Positions 34,951 to 42,655 of a DNA stretch of 64,000 nucleotides are shown piece after piece (position 1 is the stretch's first letter; each line of letters begins with the position of its first letter). The notes below the pieces were generated by a model that was given only the letters and a program-made list of their open reading frames with translations, made no database searches and was not told the origin of the DNA. The position numbers were made by a program, and so were the translations under genes. The stretch is from NCBI RefSeq assembly GCF_044792555.1, contig NZ_CP126239.1, positions 186,001 to 250,000 on the forward strand, given 5' to 3'. The DNA is from Alicycliphilus denitrificans_A. GTDB lineage: Bacteria > Pseudomonadota > Gammaproteobacteria > Burkholderiales > Burkholderiaceae_C.

Positions 34951-37032
34951 TTACAGATCCATCTGCAGGCTCGCCAGAACCGCTCGGCCCGGTTGCGGCA
35001 TGCGACCCTGGCTGTAGTCGACCCCGCGGAAGTAGTAGTCACGGTTGAACAGGTTGTTGAGCGCAAGACCGGCCTTCATGCGCGTGCCGTTCCACTTGAA
35101 GGCATAGCCGACCTGCGCATTCCACAGCCAGTAGGACGGGATCCGGCCGACCGAGCCGCTCGCGTTCTCGGCGACCGTGTTGGCGCCGTCGCTGAACATC
35201 CCGCTCTGGTAATGCCCGTTCAGGTTCCAGGTCCAGCCCTGGCTTCGGTAAGTGGTGTCCAGCGCCAGCTGGTGGCGCGGCGCGTAGGGCAGCTCATTGC
35301 CCTTGAACGAACCGGACTGCTGCTCGGTGTCCACCCGCGTGTAGGCGGTCTTGAACTCGAGCCCACGAACCGCCTGGGGTCGCCACTTCATCTCAAGTTC
35401 CGCACCCTGGTGACGCGCCTGGCCGAGGTTGCGGAATCCGACGGTGGCGTTGACAAATTCCAGCTTGTTGTCGAACTGGAAGCGAAACCCCGTCAGCGCC
35501 AGATCCAGCTCGGGCGTCGCGGCCCAGCGCGCGCCGGCTTCAAGGTTTTTCGCACGCTCTGCCGCCAGGTCGCCGCCGAAGGTGATTTGGGTAAACTGGA
35601 CCGGTCGCAGGGACTTGTGCGCATTGGCAAACAAAAACACATCGTTGCTCGCCTGATAGCCCACATCCAGGCCCGGCAGCCAGTCCTTGGTCGTGTCACG
35701 CGTCTGCACGCCAGTGGCGTTGTTACGGTAGGAAAGCCTGACATCCTCGTGACGCACACCCGGGGTGATCTTCAGCTTGCCGTTCAGCAACGAAAAGGTG
35801 TCGCTGACGTAGGTCGCGTAAGCGTCGTTTTCGAAGCGCCAGTCGCGGGTGACGCTGTAGGCGCCGCTGGCCAGCGTGGTGCTGTCAGCCTTGTAGTCCA
35901 CCTCCTCGCGCATGTAGCGCATGCCAAGCATGATTTTTTGCTTGACCGGCCCATTGATGTCGAAGCTTAACCTGGGCTCGGTGCCGTACACCCAGAATTC
36001 CCGCGGCGATGACTGCCGCTGGGTGGATGCCGTGTCGGCGTTGCTCGCGTTGCCGAAGGCGAAGGTGCGCAGGCTGCGATGGCCGAAATTGTTCCAGCTG
36101 AGTTCGGTGCCATCGCCGAATTGATGCGTGTAAGTCGCGTAGGCGCGCGTGGTGTCGCCATCGAAACGATCCTGCGGGCGAGTCGATTGCGTGCGATCCT
36201 GGGCATAGGCTCGCGGGGTGAGCGCGCCGGGCAGTTCGTTACGGGTCGTGTAACGCTGCAGTCCCGCCTTGATCTCTGTCGCATCGCTCACAAGCCAGTC
36301 GGCATCGAGCATCAGGTTGCGGGTTGAGGTGTCGGAATGTGCGCGCTCGCCCTGCCCGTCGATCACATTCGCCTGCACCTGCAGCCCCAAGCGGTCGCTG
36401 ACGAAGCCGCCGGCCCTCGCGTAGCTGTCGCTCAATATCCGGCCGTTTTTGGCAATGGACAGCGTCTCCTTGAGCGTGAACGAAGGCTTCACCGGAATGC
36501 GCTTGGTCACGAAGTTGATCACCCCGCCGACGTTGTTGGGGCCGTAGTGCACCGCCACGCCTCCGCGCGCCACATCCACCGCCTCGACAGCATTGAGCGT
36601 GAGAGGAAACAGCGAGGCGCCGGTTTGGCCGTAGGGCGCGAGCGTCATCGGGATGCCGTCCTGCAGCAACAGCACCTGTTCGCTGCGCAGCGGATTGAGG
36701 CCGCGCACGCCGATGTTCGGCAATATACCCGTACCACTCTCGTCGAGGACAGTCACACCGGGCACTTGCCGCAGGGTTTCATCCAGGGAGCGTGCACCGG
36801 TGTTTGCCAGGTCATCTTCGCTGATGACGGAGCGGGCGCCGGGGTGCTTCTTCGCGGCACTGGAACTTGGTGCACCCAGCCAGTCAGCGGTGACATGCAC
36901 CGTTGGCAGAGTCGCTATTGGCGAAGTTTCCTTCGCCGTTTCAGCTACCTCGGCAGCCACAGCATTCGCCCCAACGGAAGCAAGCATCAAGTGGATGGCG
37001 ACTAGTACGGGATGGCGGGCAAAGTTACGCAT
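34951..37032 (-). CDS. TonB-dependent ferric-siderophore receptor
   Basis: 693 residues. A signal peptide (MRNFARHPVLVAIHLMLASV, cut after VAA) is followed by a TonB-box region TLPTVHVTA, then a plug domain (VISEDDLANTGARSLDETLR, GVRGLNPLRSEQVLLLQDGI, VARGGVAVHYGPNNVGGVIN). The rest is a 22-strand-type barrel ending ASLQMDL. The plug closely resembles FecA/PsuA-type receptors of citrate-type chelates, but the extra N-terminal signalling domain of FecA is absent, so no sigma/anti-sigma control is expected. The start at 37032 follows CTGGAG. First gene of the iron operon, with a Fur-like site about 95 bp upstream. Confidence 0.9.
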   Translation of the reverse strand: MRNFARHPVLVAIHLMLASVGANAVAAEVAETAKETSPIATLPTVHVTADWLGAPSSSAAKKHPGARSVISEDDLANTGARSLDETLRQVPGVTVLDESGTGILPNIGVRGLNPLRSEQVLLLQDGIPMTLAPYGQTGASLFPLTLNAVEAVDVARGGVAVHYGPNNVGGVINFVTKRIPVKPSFTLKETLSIAKNGRILSDSYARAGGFVSDRLGLQVQANVIDGQGERAHSDTSTRNLMLDADWLVSDATEIKAGLQRYTTRNELPGALTPRAYAQDRTQSTRPQDRFDGDTTRAYATYTHQFGDGTELSWNNFGHRSLRTFAFGNASNADTASTQRQSSPREFWVYGTEPRLSFDINGPVKQKIMLGMRYMREEVDYKADSTTLASGAYSVTRDWRFENDAYATYVSDTFSLLNGKLKITPGVRHEDVRLSYRNNATGVQTRDTTKDWLPGLDVGYQASNDVFLFANAHKSLRPVQFTQITFGGDLAAERAKNLEAGARWAATPELDLALTGFRFQFDNKLEFVNATVGFRNLGQARHQGAELEMKWRPQAVRGLEFKTAYTRVDTEQQSGSFKGNELPYAPRHQLALDTTYRSQGWTWNLNGHYQSGMFSDGANTVAENASGSVGRIPSYWLWNAQVGYAFKWNGTRMKAGLALNNLFNRDYYFRGVDYSQGRMPQPGRAVLASLQMDL

Positions 37033-37558
37033 TTTTCTCCAGGTATTGGTTGTTTTGAAAGCTTTCTGACACCAATGAGGCCTGCCCCTCCGGACAAACG
37101 CATGGCACATCTACGACTGCAAATAGGAATGATTCGCATTACTTAATGATAGCATGTCTTTTTTGCAAAAGATGCTCAATTCAAGAAGCGTTGGCGCATG
37201 CATGGCGCATGCTTGCCGATCAGGCTTAACGGCTTGATCAAAAAATCGCGGCTGAGCAAGGCCGGCCCCACCGCATCGGTGGCGCATTGGCGAACGCAAA
37301 GGCAATGCGGGAAGTTGCGAGGGCAACTGGGTCAATTGCTTCGCAAGAAGGATGGCCTGCAACTACGCCCGCAGAGCTTGCCCACGGCGAAACCGGCTTG
37401 GGTGGGCCGCGTGAAGAGGGTCCAGGCCAGCGCTGCCAACACCAAGCGAGCGAAAAGAGCCCTGTGCGCTGGAACCCCGGCCCATAACCTTGTCAACGCC
37501 CATCAATCAAGATCACCCCCGGCCGAATCGGGCTTCTCGAGAATGGGGAAGCAGGCGC
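37033..37558. other. Intergenic region, receptor promoter and non-coding DNA
   Basis: Contains the Fur-box-like site at about 37126-37142 and a TATCAT -10-like box beside it on the minus strand. From 37200 to 37558 only short frames without ribosome sites or recognisable products are seen. Confidence 0.5.
37124..37144 (-). promoter_or_regulatory. Fur-box-like operator before the receptor gene
   Basis: On the minus strand GTAATGCGAATCATTCC, matching about 12 of 17 positions of the Fur consensus ATAATGATAATCATTAT. It overlaps the downstream side of a TATCAT box, a good position for iron-dependent repression of the whole operon. Confidence 0.65.
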
Positions 37559-38035
37559 TCAGCTAACCTCACCCGTCTGGCTTTGCAGGTAATTTTGAAT
37601 GCCGACTTTGTCGACCAGATCGATTTGGGTTTCCAGAAAGTCGATGTGTTCTTCGGTGTCGTCGAGGATTTCCTGCAGCAGATCGCGCGAGACATAGTCA
37701 CGCACGGTCTCGCAATGCGCAATGCCGTCCTTGATCGTGGCTTGGGCGCCTTGCTCGCTTTTGAGGTCGCAGTTCAGGATCTCGGGCACGTCTTCACCGA
37801 TCATCAGCTTGCCCAGGTCCTGCAGGTTGGGCAGGCCCTCGAGCACGAAGATGCGGTCCATCAGCTTGTCGGCATGCTTCATTTCGCCGATGGATTCCTC
37901 GTATTCCTTCTTGGCCAGCTTGTCCAGGCCCCAGTGTTTGTACATCCGGTAGTGCAGGAAGTACTGGTTGATGGCCGTCAGCTCGTTTTTGAGCTGGGCC
38001 TGCAGGTGTTCAATGACTTTGGCGTCGCCTTGCAT
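37559..38035 (-). CDS. bfr: Bacterioferritin
   Basis: 158 residues, the standard Bfr length. The diiron ligands are present: Glu in NELTAINQYFLHYRMYKHWG, GEMKHADKLMDRI (Glu, His, and Met52, the haem ligand), and EEHIDFLETQ near the C-terminus with Glu and His. It stores iron as a 24-mer, with haem between subunits. A strong AAGGAGAT ribosome site precedes the ATG. It is on the same strand as, and just upstream of, the siderophore operon, so storage and acquisition travel together. An IS30 element lies 92 bp upstream. Confidence 0.93.
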   Translation of the reverse strand: MQGDAKVIEHLQAQLKNELTAINQYFLHYRMYKHWGLDKLAKKEYEESIGEMKHADKLMDRIFVLEGLPNLQDLGKLMIGEDVPEILNCDLKSEQGAQATIKDGIAHCETVRDYVSRDLLQEILDDTEEHIDFLETQIDLVDKVGIQNYLQSQTGEVS

Positions 38036-38127
38036 GTGATCTCCTTGGATTTTTTAATGTGCCATTGTCCGGGCTCCGCGCACCGCTAGCAAGTTTCAAC
38101 CAATTGCAGGGCCCTCTCCTTTCCAAG

Positions 38128-39250
38128 GGCGGATTCAAGTCTGAAGTGCAACACCCTGGGGTTCAATGAACGAGGGTGGATTGCTGCGGGCTGTTGAGCA
38201 GGAGCTCTCGATAGACCGCTAGCGGGGATCGTACGCCCAGACCCTTACGAGGTCGGTTGTTGATCTGATCGGCAATGGCATCGAGCTGCTCCTGGCTGTA
38301 GCCTGAGAGGTCAGTCCCTTTGGGCAGGTACTGACGCACAAGTCCGTTGGTGTTCTCGTTGGAGCCGCGTTGCCAAGGGCTGTGCGGGTCACAGAAGTAC
38401 ACCGCCATCTCTGTGCGGCGGCTCAGCTCCTTGTGCATAGCCATCTCTCTGCCCTGGTCGTACGTCATGCTCTGGCGCATGGGCGCGGCAATGCCCAGCA
38501 GCTTGTCAGTGAAGGCCTGCATCACATTGGCCGCGCTGGCGGGTTTGAACTCGGGCAGCTTGACGAGCATGAGCAATCGGCTGGTGCGCTCGACCAGGGT
38601 GCCCACCGCGCTGGCGTTGGCCGCGCCCTTGATGAGGTCGCCTTCCCAGTGGCCGGGGAACTGCCGATCCTCAATCTCGGGCGGGCGCATGTGGATGCTC
38701 ACCATGTCAGGGATCTGACCTCTGCGGTCTTGTCCTTTGCTGCGGGGCACGCGCTTGTTGTGCGCGTGGCGCAGGGTGGCGATGAGTTCGCGCTTGAGCT
38801 CGCCTACTGGCTGGGCGTAGATGCAGTTGTAGATGGTCTCGTGTGACACGCGATGCTCATGGCCTTTGGGGAAGATGCGGGCCAGTGTCAGGGCAATCTG
38901 TTCGGGTGACCAGCGCTCGCACAGGAAGTGGCGCATCAGGCCAAACAGGATGCCATCACTGTGGAGCTTGCTCGGTGGGCGGCCCTGTAGGCGCCGCCGC
39001 TGTGCGCAGGTGCGCGCCCAGGCGCTGGCGTAGCCTGCGGGCTGTGCGTTGCGGCGCAACTCTCGACTGATGGTGCTCGGTGATCGCCCCAGGACCTGGG
39101 CCATGGCGCGAACGCTGAATTTCTGCTGGACCAGGCTGGCCAGCGTCACGCGGTCTTCAGGCTGGAGTTGTTGGTAACGCCTGGCTGGGGTGCTTTGCAT
39201 CTGCGGACCTTACTCGGTGGCAGGTGTTGCACTTCAGACTTGAATCCGCC
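38128..39250 (-). mobile_element. IS30-family insertion sequence, intact
   Basis: A 1,123-bp element with perfect 28-bp terminal inverted repeats (GGCGGATTCAAGTCTGAAGT plus GCAACACC at 38128-38155, complement at 39223-39250) flanked by a 3-bp direct repeat AAG (38125-38127 and 39251-39253). It contains one transposase gene. The duplication shows a clean and probably recent insertion. Confidence 0.92.
38163..39200 (-). CDS. IS30-family transposase
   Basis: 345 residues. The N-terminal helix-turn-helix reads LQPEDRVTLASLVQQKFSVR and LGRSPSTISRELRRN. The catalytic core has the first D near HWEGDLIKGA, the second D in SMTYDQGREMAMH and the E in HSPWQRGSNENTNGLVRQYL, as expected for IS30. Complete and flanked by intact ends. 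Confidence 0.93.
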   Translation of the reverse strand: MQSTPARRYQQLQPEDRVTLASLVQQKFSVRAMAQVLGRSPSTISRELRRNAQPAGYASAWARTCAQRRRLQGRPPSKLHSDGILFGLMRHFLCERWSPEQIALTLARIFPKGHEHRVSHETIYNCIYAQPVGELKRELIATLRHAHNKRVPRSKGQDRRGQIPDMVSIHMRPPEIEDRQFPGHWEGDLIKGAANASAVGTLVERTSRLLMLVKLPEFKPASAANVMQAFTDKLLGIAAPMRQSMTYDQGREMAMHKELSRRTEMAVYFCDPHSPWQRGSNENTNGLVRQYLPKGTDLSGYSQEQLDAIADQINNRPRKGLGVRSPLAVYRELLLNSPQQSTLVH

Positions 39251-39398
39251 AAGTTTTAGATTGACTTTCCAAACAGTGGTTGCTCAAAAAGCGAAAGGTA
39301 GAATTATGAATAGGCACGAAAACAAGTAACAAAATTACCGGCTCTTGCGGTTTCATGCGTGAAACCACGTCTGTCAATCGGAATGCCGATTTCGGCTC

Positions 39399-39430
39399 AC
39401 CGTAAAAATCGACAGCTGAATTGAGCGGCC
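39399..39430 (+). repeat. Direct repeat, copy 1
   Basis: ACCGTAAAAATCGACAGCTG then AATTGAGCGGCC. It differs at three positions from copy 2, 93 bp further on. The core GTAAAAATCGACAGC resembles the complement of the transposon end at 19078 (GTAAATATCGACAGC). Confidence 0.75.
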
Positions 39431-39491
39431 TAAATTTTATGCAGTCGGGGGTGGACGTAAGTTATTGATTTTATTGAACCTAATTTGAGCC

Positions 39492-39523
39492 GCCGTAAAA
39501 ATCGACACCTGAATTGAGCTGCC
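39492..39523 (+). repeat. Direct repeat, copy 2
   Basis: GCCGTAAAAATCGACACCTG then AATTGAGCTGCC, the partner of 39399-39430. Repeated subterminal sequences of this kind also occur in IS21-family ends. Confidence 0.75.
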
Positions 39524-39585
39524 CAAAAAATAGGCGAATTTTTTGAGATCGGCAAAAATGCCATCAGAGGCGCCTACAAAAAGAT

Positions 39586-42528
39586 TCAAGCAAGGACCGC
39601 TTTGCGTCTGGAAACACGTTCCAAAAGTTCATCCACGTAAGCTTCGACGGGAAATTCCATGGTGCCCCGGAAGTTGATGCCTGCGTAGTGCACCGGGCCC
39701 ATGTGGGCCAGCCAATCTTCCTCGATCGGATGCTTCTCCTTGGCGAACCGATTGACCACTTCTTGCATCTTGTGCGTGTTCCACGCGATCACGACGTTCG
39801 TCAGTAGAGCGTGGCAGCCACTGATGGCGGTCATTTCATCTTCCCGGCGGCCGCGTTTGGGCGCAACCCGCCCGGAGTAGATGGCGCGCTGCAACTGGTG
39901 CACAGACTCACCGCGGTTCAGGACAGTGTGAATTTCCCGGCGGAAGGACTCGTTGGTGAAGTAGTCGCACAAGAACACCGTTCGCAAGAGCCGGCCCAAT
40001 CCATCCAGCGCCTTGAAAACGGGCGAAGCGGCGGCGTGCGAGCCGAGCCGTTCAAGCAGCTGGCGCGGGGTAACCCTGCCGATTTGGAGCGATGCGACGA
40101 CTCGCATGGCTTGGTCCCAGCCCTCAACAATTGACTTCTCGGTGACGTACTTGACTTTCAGGCGCTCCAGATTTTCCGGAATCTTCATGCCGTGGAGCAG
40201 CATCAGCTTGCGCTCGGACAAGCGTGAAAGTTGAGGACACAGATCAAACCCACTGAGCTTGGCGGTGGCCATGGCCACATTGGTGTATCCGTGCGTGTCG
40301 ACGGCAAGCCAGGCGAGCCTCTTGTCCTCGGGTTGGTTCTTGTTGTACCAGTGCGCGCCATGTACCGCAACTGCGGCCTGCCGGGTGTTCAACACGATGG
40401 GCTGGTCATAGAAGATGCCGTAATTGTTGAGTATGTGTGTGTAGATCCCAACAGCAAACGTGTGCCGCCGGGGATCCACGCGAGCGTTAAAAAGGCGATT
40501 GCTTGCGTCCAGCGCCATCATGTCGGAGGAGCCCTTGTCGCCTTTGCCCCACAGGGCCGCGATGGGGTGTTCGGCCTGAAATGCCAATACGCGACTGTTG
40601 GCCAGCCGGACGCGCTCGGAGTTTTCCAGGATGCGCATCGCCGAGGCAATGTGGGAGAGTTCCACTTTGGGAATGATCGCCGCGACGCCGGCGACATCGT
40701 TCTCGGTGCCCATGGCAAACACCGCGCCGTAAAGGGCAATCAGTTCCCGCACCGAGGTGGCTTTGCGACCCAGCAGGCACTCACTGAATTTCGTCTTCGC
40801 GTCGATCTCAATCACGATGTTTTCAAACTTCTGCGGACCTATGATCTTGAAAATGGCATCGCGGGTGCGCGAGACACTCATGTCAATGTCCTGAGGCGAC
40901 AGTCTGGGCAGGCTGATCTCGCCGTTCTCATTGATCTCGACCTTGCCCGCCGCAACCGCCTCGGACAAGGCCTGCAGCCCGACTTCGCAGTTGTGACGCA
41001 CCCCCTTGAGGTACAGCTTTGGCTCCGAATACAGTCCAAGACCGCCAATAAGTTGCTTGCGGTCACGCTCCCAGACGTCCATCGGAATCAAGAATTCTTC
41101 GCGGTTCTTGTGCTTCCAGCTGTGGTCCACCCACAAGCTGCCACCTCGCAGACCTTGATGAATGGCCAATGCAGCTGAGGCTTGCAACGCGCCAAGGGCC
41201 CGTGCGCGGTCGAGGCCATCGATCAGTTCGCGCCAAGCCGGGTCGGTGATCGAAGAGTCGAACTCCGCAGGGAGTTCCTTCGCCCCCATCTCCTGGAGTT
41301 CGCGCAATGCCTTGACCTGAGCCAATGCCTTGTTGCCTTCCGGCCCTTCGATTTCCACATTGGAAAATGCACTGAGCACCGCGCCCAGTGCGAAACGCTC
41401 ACCTGCTAAGTGCTCACGCACGAGCGCCGAACCTGACAGGTTCGCTGTGGCCTGGTCAAGCGGGTACATCTCCTGCAGGGCCTGAACTTTTTGCTGATCG
41501 GTGGTGTCGCTGGCATGTATAAGCTCGCGTACACGAATCTCTCGCTGGGCGTACTCCGCAGCCGACTGGGCGCGTTTGGTTTGGACTCGGTTACGGCCGT
41601 GGCCGATCATCCGATTGAGTTGTCTGCCTGCTGTGTAAAAGGCATCGTCAGTGAATTCCAACAGGGTCGCCCGCAGGAAGCACGCGAGTTCCAGTGCCTG
41701 GGTATCCTCGGCCAGAGCACGGGTTGCCGACGGTGGTCGATGGACCACGGCGCGCGCAAAGGCCTTGATGCGTTCCGCACCGATGGCATCGATTTGCCAC
41801 TCGTGAACGCCAAGTGTCTTCAAGTGGTCGATTTTCTTGCCAGCCTCGGAAAGCGATTTCAACCCGTGTTTGCCGGGCTGCTCCTTTAGCCAATCGAGTA
41901 TCGTTCCGCCGGTTCGCCCTTTGCGGCTGCTGAAGACATTCTTGATTGCCGCTGACAACTGTGCAGGAGGCACCTTGCTGCGCACCAGCTCAATTGCAGT
42001 CGCAACCACCGCCTCAAAGGCGGCATTTGCGATGCTGCGAATAACTCTTTCAATGGGGATGAGCAGCCGGTGCTCGACCAACCAAAGTTCAGCGCGCTTA
42101 ACCAAGTCCTCCACACTCACGGCGGTTGTGGAAAGCGCGCGCAGGGCGTCCTTCAGCTCTTCCAAGTCCTTTTCTTGCGGCGCTGCGAGGTTCGCAAGGT
42201 TGGCCAGCACCCATTGTTTGTGATCCGTCAGGGTAGCTGGGCGACGGTAGATCGAGCGCAGGGTAGCGATGGACCTCTCATTGATCTGCAGCTCCGCGCA
42301 CAGGTATTTGAGCAGGATGGACGGAACGACATTCAGACTTTCCAGGGGCCTGCCGGAGGCCCGGAGAAAGACCAGCAAAACAGCCGGGCCAAGGGCGTTT
42401 TCTTTGTACCTTTCTTTTAGCTTTTTGACTTCGTCGGCAGACAGGCGAAAGCACAGGCCGACGTCTACGTCGGTCAGGTTCTTTGGGAAAGTTGTTGCGC
42501 CAACAAAGCGCTGGTGAAAACCGAGCAT
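39586..42528 (-). CDS. tnpA: Tn3-family transposase
   Basis: 980 residues, full length for a Tn3-family transposase and distantly similar throughout to IS1071 TnpA. N-terminal DNA-binding region to about residue 300. The DDE core has D in GSSDMMALDASNRLFNARVD, D in WLAVDTHGYTNVAMATAKLS and E in LNRGESVHQLQRAIYSG, followed by LTNVVIAWNTHKMQ. The ATG at 42528 follows GGGAGG. It is transcribed away from the GGGG terminus at 42655, as in IS1071. It probably mobilises the large element 19078-42655 together with tnpS/tnpT. Confidence 0.92.
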   Translation of the reverse strand: MLGFHQRFVGATTFPKNLTDVDVGLCFRLSADEVKKLKERYKENALGPAVLLVFLRASGRPLESLNVVPSILLKYLCAELQINERSIATLRSIYRRPATLTDHKQWVLANLANLAAPQEKDLEELKDALRALSTTAVSVEDLVKRAELWLVEHRLLIPIERVIRSIANAAFEAVVATAIELVRSKVPPAQLSAAIKNVFSSRKGRTGGTILDWLKEQPGKHGLKSLSEAGKKIDHLKTLGVHEWQIDAIGAERIKAFARAVVHRPPSATRALAEDTQALELACFLRATLLEFTDDAFYTAGRQLNRMIGHGRNRVQTKRAQSAAEYAQREIRVRELIHASDTTDQQKVQALQEMYPLDQATANLSGSALVREHLAGERFALGAVLSAFSNVEIEGPEGNKALAQVKALRELQEMGAKELPAEFDSSITDPAWRELIDGLDRARALGALQASAALAIHQGLRGGSLWVDHSWKHKNREEFLIPMDVWERDRKQLIGGLGLYSEPKLYLKGVRHNCEVGLQALSEAVAAGKVEINENGEISLPRLSPQDIDMSVSRTRDAIFKIIGPQKFENIVIEIDAKTKFSECLLGRKATSVRELIALYGAVFAMGTENDVAGVAAIIPKVELSHIASAMRILENSERVRLANSRVLAFQAEHPIAALWGKGDKGSSDMMALDASNRLFNARVDPRRHTFAVGIYTHILNNYGIFYDQPIVLNTRQAAVAVHGAHWYNKNQPEDKRLAWLAVDTHGYTNVAMATAKLSGFDLCPQLSRLSERKLMLLHGMKIPENLERLKVKYVTEKSIVEGWDQAMRVVASLQIGRVTPRQLLERLGSHAAASPVFKALDGLGRLLRTVFLCDYFTNESFRREIHTVLNRGESVHQLQRAIYSGRVAPKRGRREDEMTAISGCHALLTNVVIAWNTHKMQEVVNRFAKEKHPIEEDWLAHMGPVHYAGINFRGTMEFPVEAYVDELLERVSRRKAVLA

Positions 42529-42600
42529 GTCGCCTCCCGGGAACGGAGACTTTGGCGGATAGTTGCTGGAAGGTCAAGAATTGGCCGGGAGCAGCGGAGG

Positions 42601-42655
42601 CGGGTTTACCCTATGGTCGCAGCGTAAAAGCTGGCAGCAAAAATGAGGTTACCCC
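42601..42655 (-). repeat. Right terminal inverted repeat of large transposon
   Basis: On the minus strand begins GGGGTAACCTCATTTTTGCT. Homologous to 19078-19132. It lies 127 bp before the tnpA start and abruptly interrupts the IS1071 transposase gene. Confidence 0.75.

Larger units (their letters stand above)
39251..39585. other. Gap with two direct repeats of transposon-end type
   Basis: No gene. It holds two 32-bp direct repeats (39399-39430 and 39492-39523) and AT-rich sequence between the IS30 element and the 3' end of tnpA. Confidence 0.5.
19078..42655. mobile_element. Candidate large Tn3-family transposon carrying siderophore genes
   Basis: Bounded by outward-facing GGGG ends at 19078 and 42655 that are related over 55 bp (39 identical). 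tnpT/tnpS with their resolution site lie near the left end and tnpA at the right end, the split layout of Tn4651-type transposons. The cargo is the vibrioferrin-type biosynthesis and uptake genes, bacterioferritin and an IS30 element. The flanking pentamers differ (TGCAG, TGTCC), so the ends may have been reshuffled after insertion. The right end lies inside an IS1071 tnpA. Its status as one transposable unit is inferred. Confidence 0.6.
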
